The translations under genes were made by a program, and so were the position numbers. Shown here in pieces: positions 23,705 to 31,991 of a DNA stretch of 35,312 nucleotides (positions are counted from its first letter, which is position 1; every line of letters begins with the position of its first letter). The notes beneath the pieces were generated by a model. That model was not told the DNA's origin and did no database searches. It saw nothing but the letters and a program-made list of their open reading frames with translations. The stretch is from Phycisphaerae bacterium (GTDB lineage: Bacteria; Planctomycetota; Phycisphaerae; Phycisphaerales; SM1A02). The stretch is from contig PARI01000019.1 of assembly GCA_002711415.1 (NCBI GenBank), positions 1-35,312 of the forward strand, written 5' to 3'.

Positions 23705-24508
23705 ATGCCATTTCGAGGGAACAACACCAGTGAACTCCCCAGTTCGATCAGAGACACCGCCACCTGGATGAGACTGGCCGATCAACGCGTGCCAGCGATG
23801 ATCGTCCGGGCCGGTGACGAGGATGAGCGGCCTCGACCACTCCTGTTGTGGCTCCACGGACGGACCGTGAACAAGGAACTGGATCCGGGCAGACCCATCA
23901 GGCTGACCAGGAACGGAATCTCGTACTGCTCGATCGACCTGCCCGGGCATGGCGAGCGATACGATCAGGAGTTCCAGAAGCCGGACATGGTTCCCGAGAT
24001 CATCCGGCAGGTGATGGATGAGATCGATCCGGTGATCGACGAACTGGTCCAGATGGGAATCGCCGACCGGGAACGACTCGCCATCGGTGGCATGTCCGCC
24101 GGTGGCATGGCCACGCTGGCTCGCCTGGCACGCCCGCACGGATTCCACTGCGCCACCGTAGAGGCCACGTGCGGCAAGTGGGAGGCCATGGGACATCGAG
24201 GCGTCGTCGACGAATCGCTCATGACCACATGGGACCCGATGAGCAATCTTGATTCATGGCGGAGCATTCCCCTGCTGGCGATCCATGCACGCTATGACGC
24301 ATGGATCCCGTCCGACTCCCAGGCCGAGTTCATCGAGGCGGTCAGGCGACGAAGCAGTCCGCAGCACGATGTTCGCATGCACGTCTTCGATCGGACCGGT
24401 GCCCCGTTCGAACATGTGGGTTTCGGCAAGTACAGCACGGTCGCCAAGAACATGCAGTCGGAGTTCCTCCAACGGTGGCTGCTCAAGGGTGTTGATGGCT
24501 CAGGGTGA
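23705..24508 (+). CDS. Alpha/beta hydrolase
   Basis: A 267-residue serine hydrolase. LLLWLHGRT forms the oxyanion region, and the nucleophile elbow is GGMSAGG with Ser131. Asp198 (HARYDAW) and His237 (FEHVGFG) complete a likely catalytic triad. There is no signal peptide, so it is probably cytoplasmic. The closest general match is the dienelactone-hydrolase / acyl-peptidase-like group; the substrate cannot be read from the sequence. The ATG at 23705 has a -10-like TATGAT 6 nt upstream and no ribosome-binding site, so the mRNA may be leaderless. It is convergent with the metallopeptidase gene, with a 9-nt tail overlap. Confidence 0.82.
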   Translation: MPFRGNNTSELPSSIRDTATWMRLADQRVPAMIVRAGDEDERPRPLLLWLHGRTVNKELDPGRPIRLTRNGISYCSIDLPGHGERYDQEFQKPDMVPEIIRQVMDEIDPVIDELVQMGIADRERLAIGGMSAGGMATLARLARPHGFHCATVEATCGKWEAMGHRGVVDESLMTTWDPMSNLDSWRSIPLLAIHARYDAWIPSDSQAEFIEAVRRRSSPQHDVRMHVFDRTGAPFEHVGFGKYSTVAKNMQSEFLQRWLLKGVDGSG

Positions 24509-25630
24509 GTCGACCGGACTCCGCCCACGCCAGATGTCGTTGCCCGATCCCGTGGAGATCACCTGCTGAAGGAAGCGGTCATACTGCTCGTTGAACTCCG
24601 AGAAGTCCGGATTGAAGTACTCCAGGACGATGGCGGGTCCGATCCTGCTCCTGAAGGAGGACATCCGTCTGGCCCGGCTTCCAAGGACGGTTGATGCGGC
24701 CAGCCTGCCGGCAATCCGGCCCTCGACGGCATCATCGATCAATTCGACCAGCGCGTCGCGGTAACGCCCTCCCTCTCCCTCGTTGAGGAAGTGGACCAGC
24801 ACCCAGACCTGGGCGTAGTAGGTGAACATGCCCTTCTGGTCATCCTCGAGAAAGCTCTGCGGACTGCCCTCCAGGAGCTCAGCCAGCGGGATCAGGTTGT
24901 CGTAGCGAGCCGCCCTTCTCAAGGCGGTGAAACGCTCCATGTTCCGCCATGAATGGAACGAGGGGCTGTAGGTGCCTCCGGGAAAGCGATGCCCCTCCAT
25001 GAAGGTGGCCATGCCCTCCTCCATCCAGATCGGCATCGGGTGCCTGAACCGGGACTGGGAGTACTGGTGCCATCCTTCGTGCGCAGCGATCGCCAGCGTG
25101 TCGCCCAGGCCGATGTCAAAGAGGATCGCATCGGAGTCGGTCGTGTAGCCGCCGCGACCCAGCTTGAGAAACGTGTCGGAAGTACGAGGAAGTCGCTGCT
25201 TGGTGTAGGTCGCCCAGTCATCACGGTCGGCAAAGATGTACGAGTCGAGCTTCGCATCCGGGGGAGGCAGCTCTTTCAGCTCCGAAAGGTAGTGCGCCAG
25301 GGCCGTCTCCATGAAGATGGGAAGCGAACGTCTCAACCTGTTGTCTGGAAGAGTGGTATGGATGCGAAAGTGCGCCGTCTCGATGATCAGTCCGTCTGTG
25401 CCCTTGAAGTTCCACTGCGTCGTCGAGAGGACAGGATCCTCCTTCTGGAGCGACCGATCCCTGCGATCACCCTCGATCCTGCGCCGCAACCGCTCCCGCA
25501 CCTCAGGATCCATTTCGACCGGTACGGAGGAGGACGTGCCCGAGACACTCGGCGCGACATCTCTGCTGCACCCCCAGGCTGCCAGTGCAACCGACATCAG
25601 CAGGAGAATGACCGGGAGTCGAATCGACAT
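24500..25630 (-). CDS. HExxH metallopeptidase-like lipoprotein (DUF1570-like)
   Basis: A 376-residue protein with a signal peptide and lipobox AWGC (Cys21), so it is anchored outside the cytoplasmic membrane. The zinc-peptidase signature is AAHEGWHQY (HExxH at 184-188). Downstream, WMEEGMATFME supplies the third ligand (Glu204 or Glu205), as in gluzincins. The pattern and length resemble the DUF1570 group common in planctomycetes. Its substrate is unknown. The ATG shares its A with the valS stop codon (TGATG), so translation is probably coupled to valS even though the functions look unrelated. Confidence 0.82.
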   Translation of the reverse strand: MSIRLPVILLLMSVALAAWGCSRDVAPSVSGTSSSVPVEMDPEVRERLRRRIEGDRRDRSLQKEDPVLSTTQWNFKGTDGLIIETAHFRIHTTLPDNRLRRSLPIFMETALAHYLSELKELPPPDAKLDSYIFADRDDWATYTKQRLPRTSDTFLKLGRGGYTTDSDAILFDIGLGDTLAIAAHEGWHQYSQSRFRHPMPIWMEEGMATFMEGHRFPGGTYSPSFHSWRNMERFTALRRAARYDNLIPLAELLEGSPQSFLEDDQKGMFTYYAQVWVLVHFLNEGEGGRYRDALVELIDDAVEGRIAGRLAASTVLGSRARRMSSFRSRIGPAIVLEYFNPDFSEFNEQYDRFLQQVISTGSGNDIWRGRSPVDSP

Positions 25631-28600
25631 CAGGCTCCACCCTCCAGCACACCGAGAGAGGTCCTGGCCGCTTCCAGATCGGCCTCGGCCTGGGCCAGAA
25701 GCTGCCTCGTCTGTTCAACAAGGGCATCGGGAGCGTTGTCCACGTAGCCCTTGTTGGAGAGCTTGTTCGTGAAACCCGTGACCGCCTTCTGCTTCTCCTG
25801 GATCAGCTTGTCCAACCGGTTCTTCTCTGATGCGATATCGACCTGGCCGACCAGTCCGCCGAGCATGAGCGTCCGCCCTTCGAACCCGATGGGAATGGCC
25901 TCCTGCGCGTCATCCAGATCCTGCACGTCCGACAGTCCGGCCATCGTCTGCACGACACCACCGGCCTGCCTGATCAGTTCGGTCGTCTCGGAGTCGGCAT
26001 GCAGGACCAGTCTTGCCTTGGGCGGCACGTTGTTCTGACTTCTCATGTTCCGGATGACACCGACGAGTTCCTTCACCCGCCCGAACTCCGACTCGATCTC
26101 GGGATCATGGAGGTCCATGTCCGGGACCGGCCAGTGCGCGTTGATCAGCATCTCCGAACGTTCCAGTGGAAGACCCGGAAGCTCGGGTGTCACGGCATCC
26201 ACGTGTGGCCAGAGGGCCTCGGTGACGAACGGACAGAATGGATGGACCAGTCTGAGCGTCGCGTTGATGATGCCCGCGAGCATCCGCTGCTGGGCGGAGT
26301 TGCTCCCGACAGTGGGCTTGATCCCCTCGAGATACCAGTCGCAGAAGTCGCGCCAGACGAAATCGTAGATTACCTCGGAGCAGATGTGGAACTCGTACAT
26401 GTCGATGTGTCGCTGGATGGTCGCGAGTGAACCGGCAAGCCGGGAGATGATCCAACGGTCGATGATCGTGAGTTCCCCACCGGCATCCGGATCCGACTTC
26501 TCCAGTGAACCCAGCGCGAACCGGCACGCGTTCCAGAGCTTGTTGGCGAAGTTCCTCCCAGCATCGAACCTGCTGGAGGTGTTCTTGGCCAACGGCAGTT
26601 CCCCGCTGGGCTCGGCCAGCCCGCTCACCATCCCGTAGAGGGTCGCCATCTTCTTCGAGGGATCAGCCGGGCTGGCCTGGACGGGCTCGGGAACCAGGTA
26701 TCCCTGGCTTGTCCGAGTCATCTTGGGTTCGAAGACCTCCCCGGTGAACGGACAGACCAGGTCGACCGGCAGGCGTGCATCCTGCGTGTTCGTGGACATC
26801 TGTGCCAGCACGAATCGCAGCGCATCGGCTCCGTGGGTGTGGATGATGTCCCTCGGATCAACGCCGTTGCCCAGGCTCTTGCTCATCTTCTGCCCGGCTC
26901 CATCCTGGATGATCAGGTGGATGAACACCTCGCGAAACGGGAGCAGGCCATCACGGAAGTAGCGATTGAACATCACCATGCGCGAGACCCAGAGGGTGAT
27001 GATTTCTCGACCGGTCGAAAGCACCGTGCTCGGGTTGAACGTCTCGAGCAGTCCGTTCATCCCATCCCACCGGTCCGGATCGGGCCACCCCAGCGTGGAC
27101 AGCGGCCACAGGGCCGATGAGAACCACGTGTCGAGGACGTCCGGGTCCTGCCGGAACCCCGCTGACTCCAGCGCCTCCACGGCCTCGGGCTCCGAGGCGT
27201 ACGTTCCCGCCTGGACAAGCGCCGATTCCACGGGCATGCAGATGTATTCCTCAAGCATCCCGTCACCACTGCGACGGATCGCGTGGGCCAGTCCAGAGGC
27301 GGTCCAGTCGCTCTGGATCGGGACGAGCTCATTGTCCTCGTGTCCCTCGACGGCCTGTGCAGCGACATCGTTTCCATCGGATTCGATCGCCCTGGACCAG
27401 ACCGGTATGCGATGCCCCCACCAGAGCTGTCGACTGATGCACCAATCCCGGATGGACTCGTGCCAGTTCTGGAACGTGCGTGCATACCGGGCCGGAAAGA
27501 ACTCCAGTTCGCCGTCACCGACGAGTGGTCCGCCCTCACGCAAGGGAGGTTCACCCTCGTACTGGTCTGAATCGAGCGATCGAAGGGCCGATCCCCCGAG
27601 GCGATCGTCGGTCACCTTCACGAACCACTGGTCGGAGAGATATGGCTCGATCGGCACGTGGCTCCTGTAGCTGTGGCCGACCGAGTGGGAGTACTCCCGG
27701 ACTTCCTCGAGCAGGTCGTTGTCGGAGAACCACTGCACGATCGAGGTGCGGGCATCTTCTCGAGACAGACCGATGAAGGCCGAGGCCTCCTCCGTGGCGT
27801 CATCCCACCCGTGCCTGTCACTGATGGAACCGTCGGGCGCCATCACGTTGATCACCTGGAGATCATGCCTGCGGCCGATCTCCCAGTCATTCGGATCATG
27901 CGCCGGCGTGACCTTGAGGAAACCAGTGGCATACTCGGCCTTGGGATCGGTTGCTTCCTGTCCTTCCGAGACGGGCATGACGACGTAGTCGTCCTCGACG
28001 ATCGGGATGAGCCTGTTGACGATCGGCAGGCGGACCTGCCGGCCCCGGAGCTTCTCGGCCCGTGGATCAGCAGGATTCATGGCGACAGCGGTGTCCCCAA
28101 GCATCGTCTCCGGTCGCGTCGTCGCGACCGTGATCGATCCGGACCCGTCATCAAGCGGGTACTGCAGGTACCACATGTGGCCCGGCACCTCCTGCATCTC
28201 GACCTCGTCATCGGCCAGGGCCGTCTGTGTGGCAGGATCCCAGTTGACCAGCCGCTTGCCCCTGTAGATCAACCGGTCACTGAACAGCCTGAAGAAGGCC
28301 TCGCGAACGGCCGTGGCGCAGACGGGATCCATCGTGAAGCGGGTTCGATTCCAGTCACAGGAGGCTCCCATCGCATGCAGCTGATCGATGATCGTCGCCT
28401 CGTACTCGTCCTTCCACTCCTGGACGAGGCTGATGAACTCATCACGCGAGTAGTCGGTCCGCTTGCTGCCATTGGCGATCAGTCGTTTCTCAACGACCGC
28501 CTGAGTTGCGATACCGGCGTGATCGGTTCCGGGCATCCAGAGCGTGTTGAAGCCTCGCATCCGGTGGTAACGAACGAGGATGTCCTGAAGCGTGTTGTTC

Positions 28601-28809
28601 AGCGCATGGCCGAGGTGCAGCGCGGCCGTCACGTTCGGTGGCGGAATCATGATCGAGTACGCGGGGCGTCCATCATCGGCCCGGGCCGAGAACGCTCCGG
28701 AGTCGAGCCATTTCCGCGTGATCACGGCCTCGTGATCCGAGGGCGTGTAGGATCTGGGAAGCTCCGTCGTGGAGCCGGTACTTGCTGGGGAACCTGTCAT
28801 GGCGTTCAT
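25630..28809 (-). CDS. valS: Valyl-tRNA synthetase
   Basis: A 1059-residue class I aminoacyl-tRNA synthetase charging tRNA-Val. The ATP-binding HIGH motif is in PPPNVTAALHLGHAL, and the KMSKS loop is GQKMSKSLGN. The editing (CP1) domain contains TTRPETMLGDTAVAMNP. ISRQLWWGHRIPVW and the C-terminal coiled arm (EKNRLDKLIQEKQKAVTGFTNKLSNKGYV) are also typical of ValRS. The length is somewhat above the ~950 usual in E. coli. Two ATGs are possible, 28809 and 28800. The second has a -10-like TATCAT 7 nt upstream, while neither has a Shine-Dalgarno. It is divergent from a TPR lipoprotein only 24 bp away. Confidence 0.95.
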   Translation of the reverse strand: MNAMTGSPASTGSTTELPRSYTPSDHEAVITRKWLDSGAFSARADDGRPAYSIMIPPPNVTAALHLGHALNNTLQDILVRYHRMRGFNTLWMPGTDHAGIATQAVVEKRLIANGSKRTDYSRDEFISLVQEWKDEYEATIIDQLHAMGASCDWNRTRFTMDPVCATAVREAFFRLFSDRLIYRGKRLVNWDPATQTALADDEVEMQEVPGHMWYLQYPLDDGSGSITVATTRPETMLGDTAVAMNPADPRAEKLRGRQVRLPIVNRLIPIVEDDYVVMPVSEGQEATDPKAEYATGFLKVTPAHDPNDWEIGRRHDLQVINVMAPDGSISDRHGWDDATEEASAFIGLSREDARTSIVQWFSDNDLLEEVREYSHSVGHSYRSHVPIEPYLSDQWFVKVTDDRLGGSALRSLDSDQYEGEPPLREGGPLVGDGELEFFPARYARTFQNWHESIRDWCISRQLWWGHRIPVWSRAIESDGNDVAAQAVEGHEDNELVPIQSDWTASGLAHAIRRSGDGMLEEYICMPVESALVQAGTYASEPEAVEALESAGFRQDPDVLDTWFSSALWPLSTLGWPDPDRWDGMNGLLETFNPSTVLSTGREIITLWVSRMVMFNRYFRDGLLPFREVFIHLIIQDGAGQKMSKSLGNGVDPRDIIHTHGADALRFVLAQMSTNTQDARLPVDLVCPFTGEVFEPKMTRTSQGYLVPEPVQASPADPSKKMATLYGMVSGLAEPSGELPLAKNTSSRFDAGRNFANKLWNACRFALGSLEKSDPDAGGELTIIDRWIISRLAGSLATIQRHIDMYEFHICSEVIYDFVWRDFCDWYLEGIKPTVGSNSAQQRMLAGIINATLRLVHPFCPFVTEALWPHVDAVTPELPGLPLERSEMLINAHWPVPDMDLHDPEIESEFGRVKELVGVIRNMRSQNNVPPKARLVLHADSETTELIRQAGGVVQTMAGLSDVQDLDDAQEAIPIGFEGRTLMLGGLVGQVDIASEKNRLDKLIQEKQKAVTGFTNKLSNKGYVDNAPDALVEQTRQLLAQAEADLEAARTSLGVLEGGA

Positions 28810-28813
28810 GATA

Positions 28814-28827
28814 GTCCCAATTGGAAC
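28814..28827. promoter_or_regulatory. 14-bp near-palindrome between valS and the TPR lipoprotein
   Basis: GTCCCAATTGGAAC is a palindrome apart from one symmetric mismatch pair, with the perfect core CCAATTGG at 28817-28824. It fills almost the whole gap between two divergent start codons, so a protein bound there would affect both genes. It could equally be chance, given its short length. Confidence 0.3.
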
Positions 28828-28833
28828 AAGGGA

Positions 28834-29889
28834 ATGAAGGACGTACACCGTTCAATGCGAACTTCACCGGGCCTCGATTCGATGGCGATTCTGCTGGCCC
28901 TGGCCTGCTGGGCCAGCGGGTGCGATCGCTCCCAGCCGGAACCGGTCCGGGAACGGATCGACCATCGCTCGGTCGAGGACGCGATCCAGGCGGCAGATGT
29001 CTATGTCTCGCAGGGACAGCTGGCCGAGGCGCTGCTCATCTGCAACGGGATCTTGGAAAAGGCACCCGATCAACAGGCCGCGCTTCAGATGGTCGCGGAA
29101 CTCAGCCAGGCCCTCTCTCGTGACACGGACCCGGACCAGGCCGGGCAGTACATGGCCAGGGCCCTGGATGTCCGTCGGAGGCTGGTGCAGTTGGATCCGG
29201 ATCAGCCCCGGGCACGCCTGGAGTTCGGCATCATCCTTCAACAGATGCGGATGCGACACGAGGCCATCGAGCAGTACCGCGTCTGCACCGAGCTGGATCC
29301 AGGCAGTTCAGAGGCACTGCGACTGCTGGGACACGCCCTGCTCCAGGACGGCCAGCTGGATCAGTCCCGCGAGGCCTTCATGAGACTGGGGGAATTGGAT
29401 CCCGATGCGCCATGGGCCTGGGCAGGCTTGGGACAGGCATGGATGGTCAGCGGGGATCATGACAAGGCCCTGGAACTCATCGACAGGGCAATCGAAATCG
29501 ATCCCGACCAGCGAGGACTGAGAATCCTGCGATCGAGGGTGCTCAGGAAGCAGTCCAGGTTCAAGGAATCACTCGAGTTCATGATGGCGTTCGTGCCGGA
29601 AGAACGAGCCGACCCGGCAGCCACCTGGGAGATCGCCCAGGCCTGGCGCGGACTCGGGCAGCCCGATAAGGCGGCGGATGCATGGGCCGGGACCCATGTT
29701 GCAAACCAACCGGACTTTCTCAGCGCGCTGAGGGCCGCCAAGGCGTACCAGGATGCAGGTCAGCTCGAGCGGGCGGGCTCATGGCTGGACGCCGCCAAGC
29801 TTGATGCAGCGCGAACGGGTCTTCCGACCGAAGAGATGCCGCTCAACCTCGAGGACCTTTCGAGGTGGACCGATCCTTCAATGCAGTGA
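28834..29889 (+). CDS. TPR-repeat lipoprotein
   Basis: A 351-residue protein with a signal sequence ending in lipobox WASGC (Cys30), followed by at least six TPR units (for example AAVYVSQGQLAEALLICNGIL-like, ARLEFGIILQQMRMRHEAIEQY, EALRLLGHALLQDGQLDQSREAF, AWAGLGQAWMVSGDHDKALELI). It is expected to be membrane-anchored in the periplasm and to act as a scaffold. The first ATG at 28834 gives a plausible n-region; an in-frame ATG at 28855 is an alternative, and both have weak ribosome-binding sites. It ends in a 12-nt tail overlap with the convergent SDR gene. Confidence 0.8.
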   Translation: MKDVHRSMRTSPGLDSMAILLALACWASGCDRSQPEPVRERIDHRSVEDAIQAADVYVSQGQLAEALLICNGILEKAPDQQAALQMVAELSQALSRDTDPDQAGQYMARALDVRRRLVQLDPDQPRARLEFGIILQQMRMRHEAIEQYRVCTELDPGSSEALRLLGHALLQDGQLDQSREAFMRLGELDPDAPWAWAGLGQAWMVSGDHDKALELIDRAIEIDPDQRGLRILRSRVLRKQSRFKESLEFMMAFVPEERADPAATWEIAQAWRGLGQPDKAADAWAGTHVANQPDFLSALRAAKAYQDAGQLERAGSWLDAAKLDAARTGLPTEEMPLNLEDLSRWTDPSMQ

Positions 29890-30630
29890 ACGACCGCCAT
29901 CGACCGGCAACATCACCCCGGTGACATAGGTCGCATCAAGCAGCAGCCAGCAGGCGGCCGACGCGGCCTCCGATTCCGTGCCGACCCGTTCCATGGGCAC
30001 CCGCTTGAGATACTGTTGCCTGAACTGCTCGGTCGTGTCTTCAGGCCAGGCGACCACACCAGGAGCGACACCGTTGACTCGAACGCCGGGAGCGAGCGAC
30101 CTGGACATGATGCGGACGGCCTCGTGCAGTGCGGCCTTGGACATCATGTAGCAGACGTGGGATCGCCTCGCCGAGTCTCCGACATTGGCATCGCCCATGC
30201 AGACGACCGAGCCGCCCGACTCGAGTCTTGAACGATCGAGGCATCCGGCCAGCATGCTGGTGAGGCTCACCGGGGCGATCGAATTGATCATGGCATGCCG
30301 TGAGGCCAGGTCCGGATCGAACGACTCGAGGGTCGAGGGCTCATAGAGGCTTGCGTTGTGAACGATCCCATCGATCTGGATCCCGTCGATGCGATCGACG
30401 AACCCGCGGATGTCGGAGGGATCGGACAGGTCCAGTCGCTCGACGATGACATCGATCCGACCTTGACCCATACCGGTGACCAGGTCGACCGTCTCCCGGA
30501 TCCCCTCCTCGTCCGTGTTCCAACTGACCAGCAGGTCCACGTCACGGTGGGCCAACTGCATCGCAATGGCTCGACCGACGCGCCTGGACGCACCGGTGAC
30601 CAGGATCCGTGGCCGTGCAACCTGCGTCAT
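29878..30630 (-). CDS. Short-chain dehydrogenase, pteridine-reductase-like
   Basis: A 250-residue NAD(P)H-dependent SDR. The cofactor motif is TGASRRVG (12-19), which fits TGxxxRxG, the variant typical of pteridine reductases and FolM rather than the common TGxxxGxG. The catalytic Tyr and Lys are in CYMMSKAALHEA (YxxxK). RVNGVAPGVV and VTGVMLPVDGG near the end are standard. It may therefore reduce dihydrobiopterin or dihydrofolate-like substrates, inferred from the motif only. The ATG at 30630 overlaps the stop of the small membrane protein by four bases (ATGA). Confidence 0.82.
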   Translation of the reverse strand: MTQVARPRILVTGASRRVGRAIAMQLAHRDVDLLVSWNTDEEGIRETVDLVTGMGQGRIDVIVERLDLSDPSDIRGFVDRIDGIQIDGIVHNASLYEPSTLESFDPDLASRHAMINSIAPVSLTSMLAGCLDRSRLESGGSVVCMGDANVGDSARRSHVCYMMSKAALHEAVRIMSRSLAPGVRVNGVAPGVVAWPEDTTEQFRQQYLKRVPMERVGTESEAASAACWLLLDATYVTGVMLPVDGGRSLH

Positions 30631-30902
30631 TCGCGTGAGCCCCATTGGGTTCCCGCCTGGACACGGCGCCCGGCCTCCTCCCACGCCCCCTGCTTGAACT
30701 CAATCGGAACCGACCGAGCAGCCCGCCTGCGTCGGACCAGTCTCCTGAGCACACTCACGGCCAGCAGCGTCATGAAGAACCCCAGGAAGATCGTGACGAG
30801 CAGGATCATGACCAGGACGATCATGCGGGGATCGTTCCCGGCCGGGTCATTCCCGGCCGATGCGATGTTCAACCCGTGTGTTTCGAGCAATCGACCGGTC
30901 AT
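30627..30902 (-). CDS. Small single-pass membrane protein
   Basis: A 91-residue protein with one strong helix (IVLVMILLVTIFLGFFMTLLAVSV, about 28-51). A very basic stretch follows (RRLVRRRRAAR) and then a soluble tail (KQGAWEEAGRRV). The basic side should lie in the cytoplasm. I do not recognise the family. The ATG at 30902 is preceded by TATACT with a 6-nt gap and no ribosome-binding site, a second example of leaderless-type spacing. It overlaps the SDR gene by four bases, so the two are probably translated together. Confidence 0.7.
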   Translation of the reverse strand: MTGRLLETHGLNIASAGNDPAGNDPRMIVLVMILLVTIFLGFFMTLLAVSVLRRLVRRRRAARSVPIEFKQGAWEEAGRRVQAGTQWGSRE

Positions 30903-30908
30903 GAGCCA

Positions 30909-30914
30909 AGTATA
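30909..30914 (-). promoter_or_regulatory. Leaderless-type -10 element for the small membrane protein
   Basis: TATACT lies on the minus strand exactly 6 nt before the ATG at 30902, which puts the expected transcription start on or next to the A of the start codon. No recognisable -35 is seen at 15-18 bp. It may act alone or add to read-through from the epimerase gene 44 bp upstream. Confidence 0.42.
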
Positions 30915-30946
30915 CCCTCAGCCGAACGAAGACCATGCTGGTCGGA

Positions 30947-31861
30947 TCACTCGCCTGGTTTGAGCAGGTGATGCTGCTTCATCACCCCGATCAGTTGCTC
31001 CAGGTACTCCCGGATCCCGGCGTGTCCTCGATCCAGCCGAACGCCGAGTTCACGAGCCGCCTCGCGAGAGAACGTGTTTGCCGGATGCTCGGGACTTTCC
31101 ATGTCGATGTCGATCCCGGCATCGAGGATCGCCGAAGCCATGGTCGCCCAGTCGGCCCATCTGGCATAGCAGTCGACCAGGTTGAAACAGCGGCCCGACA
31201 CCCGGTCGGGTTGCTCCACGGCGGCAAGGGCCATCGCCGCGACATCCTCAACGTGGACGAATTTGCCTCCACCCTTTCTCGTGACCGGCTGACCATTGAC
31301 GATCTTCCGAACCAGGGCATACCCATGGGATCGATCCAGCCTGGGATCAAGACCGTAGACACCGCAAGGTCGAAGGGCGCAGGTGCTCCTGCCCTGGTCA
31401 TGATGCTCGGCCCACAGGAAGGCCTCGATCGCGGCCTTCATCGCGCCGTACCGTGTCGAAGGCCTCAACGGATGATCCTCGTCGATGTTCCCATCCCATC
31501 GCGGTCGCATGTCATGGTGCACGGCGATGGTGCTGATGAAGATGAAGGGCATCGGCCTGCTCGCCTCGAGCAGCTTCAGCGAGCTCTCGATGTTCTGGCG
31601 ACACGTCGTCTCGATGCCGGGCTCGCGGACCGCGTTCCAGTCGACACTGTTGTGGATGACGCAGTCGGCATCAGCGACCAGATCGGCGAAGACGGACTCA
31701 TCCGACTGGTCCCCCACGACGATTCGATCGATGGACTCGCTGACATGATCGGTCCGGCTGGTGGTCCGAGCAAGAGCGGTCACGGTGTGCCCTGATCGAG
31801 CCAGCAACCGACAGACGTATGATCCGATGAACCCTGTAGCCCCCGTGATCGCGACTCGCAT
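30947..31861 (-). CDS. NAD-dependent epimerase/dehydratase (extended SDR)
   Basis: A 304-residue Rossmann enzyme. GATGFIG (residues 7-13, GxxGxxG) binds NAD(P), and YGAMK is the YxxxK catalytic pair. VIHNSVDWN, FIFISTIAVH and RPCGVYG are typical of sugar epimerases, dehydratases or related reductases of the extended SDR family. The precise substrate cannot be told. The start at 31861 is supported by AGGAGG about 8 nt upstream; the frame extends further up but lacks a ribosome-binding site there. It is divergent from the AsmA-like gene and is followed by the small membrane protein and a second SDR. Confidence 0.85.
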   Translation of the reverse strand: MRVAITGATGFIGSYVCRLLARSGHTVTALARTTSRTDHVSESIDRIVVGDQSDESVFADLVADADCVIHNSVDWNAVREPGIETTCRQNIESSLKLLEASRPMPFIFISTIAVHHDMRPRWDGNIDEDHPLRPSTRYGAMKAAIEAFLWAEHHDQGRSTCALRPCGVYGLDPRLDRSHGYALVRKIVNGQPVTRKGGGKFVHVEDVAAMALAAVEQPDRVSGRCFNLVDCYARWADWATMASAILDAGIDIDMESPEHPANTFSREAARELGVRLDRGHAGIREYLEQLIGVMKQHHLLKPGE

Positions 31862-31974
31862 CAGCCAGACCCTCCTAGAACACCCATTCCGGGCGAATGA
31901 ACCGGCATGGTAGACCAACACGGGGCATTTGGACCTCCCCGGGGCCCACATGGCATAGAATCAGCGATCCTGAT

Positions 31975-31988
31975 CCCGTGACCACGGG
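31975..31988 (+). promoter_or_regulatory. GC-rich hairpin directly before the AsmA-like start
   Basis: CCCGTG-AC-CACGGG is a perfect 6-bp inverted repeat, ending 3 nt before the ATG at 31992. A -10-like TAGAAT lies at 31956-31961. The repeat could be an operator half-site pair, or an mRNA hairpin that hides the ATG and favours the downstream GTG at 32013, which has GGGTGA eight bases before it. Confidence 0.35.
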
Positions 31989-31991
31989 CGC

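Noticed and set aside
27658-28833. Long upstream extension of the TPR lipoprotein frame
   Set aside because: The frame is open through the antisense of valS, but the signal peptide and lipobox begin near 28834, so the earlier part is not coding.
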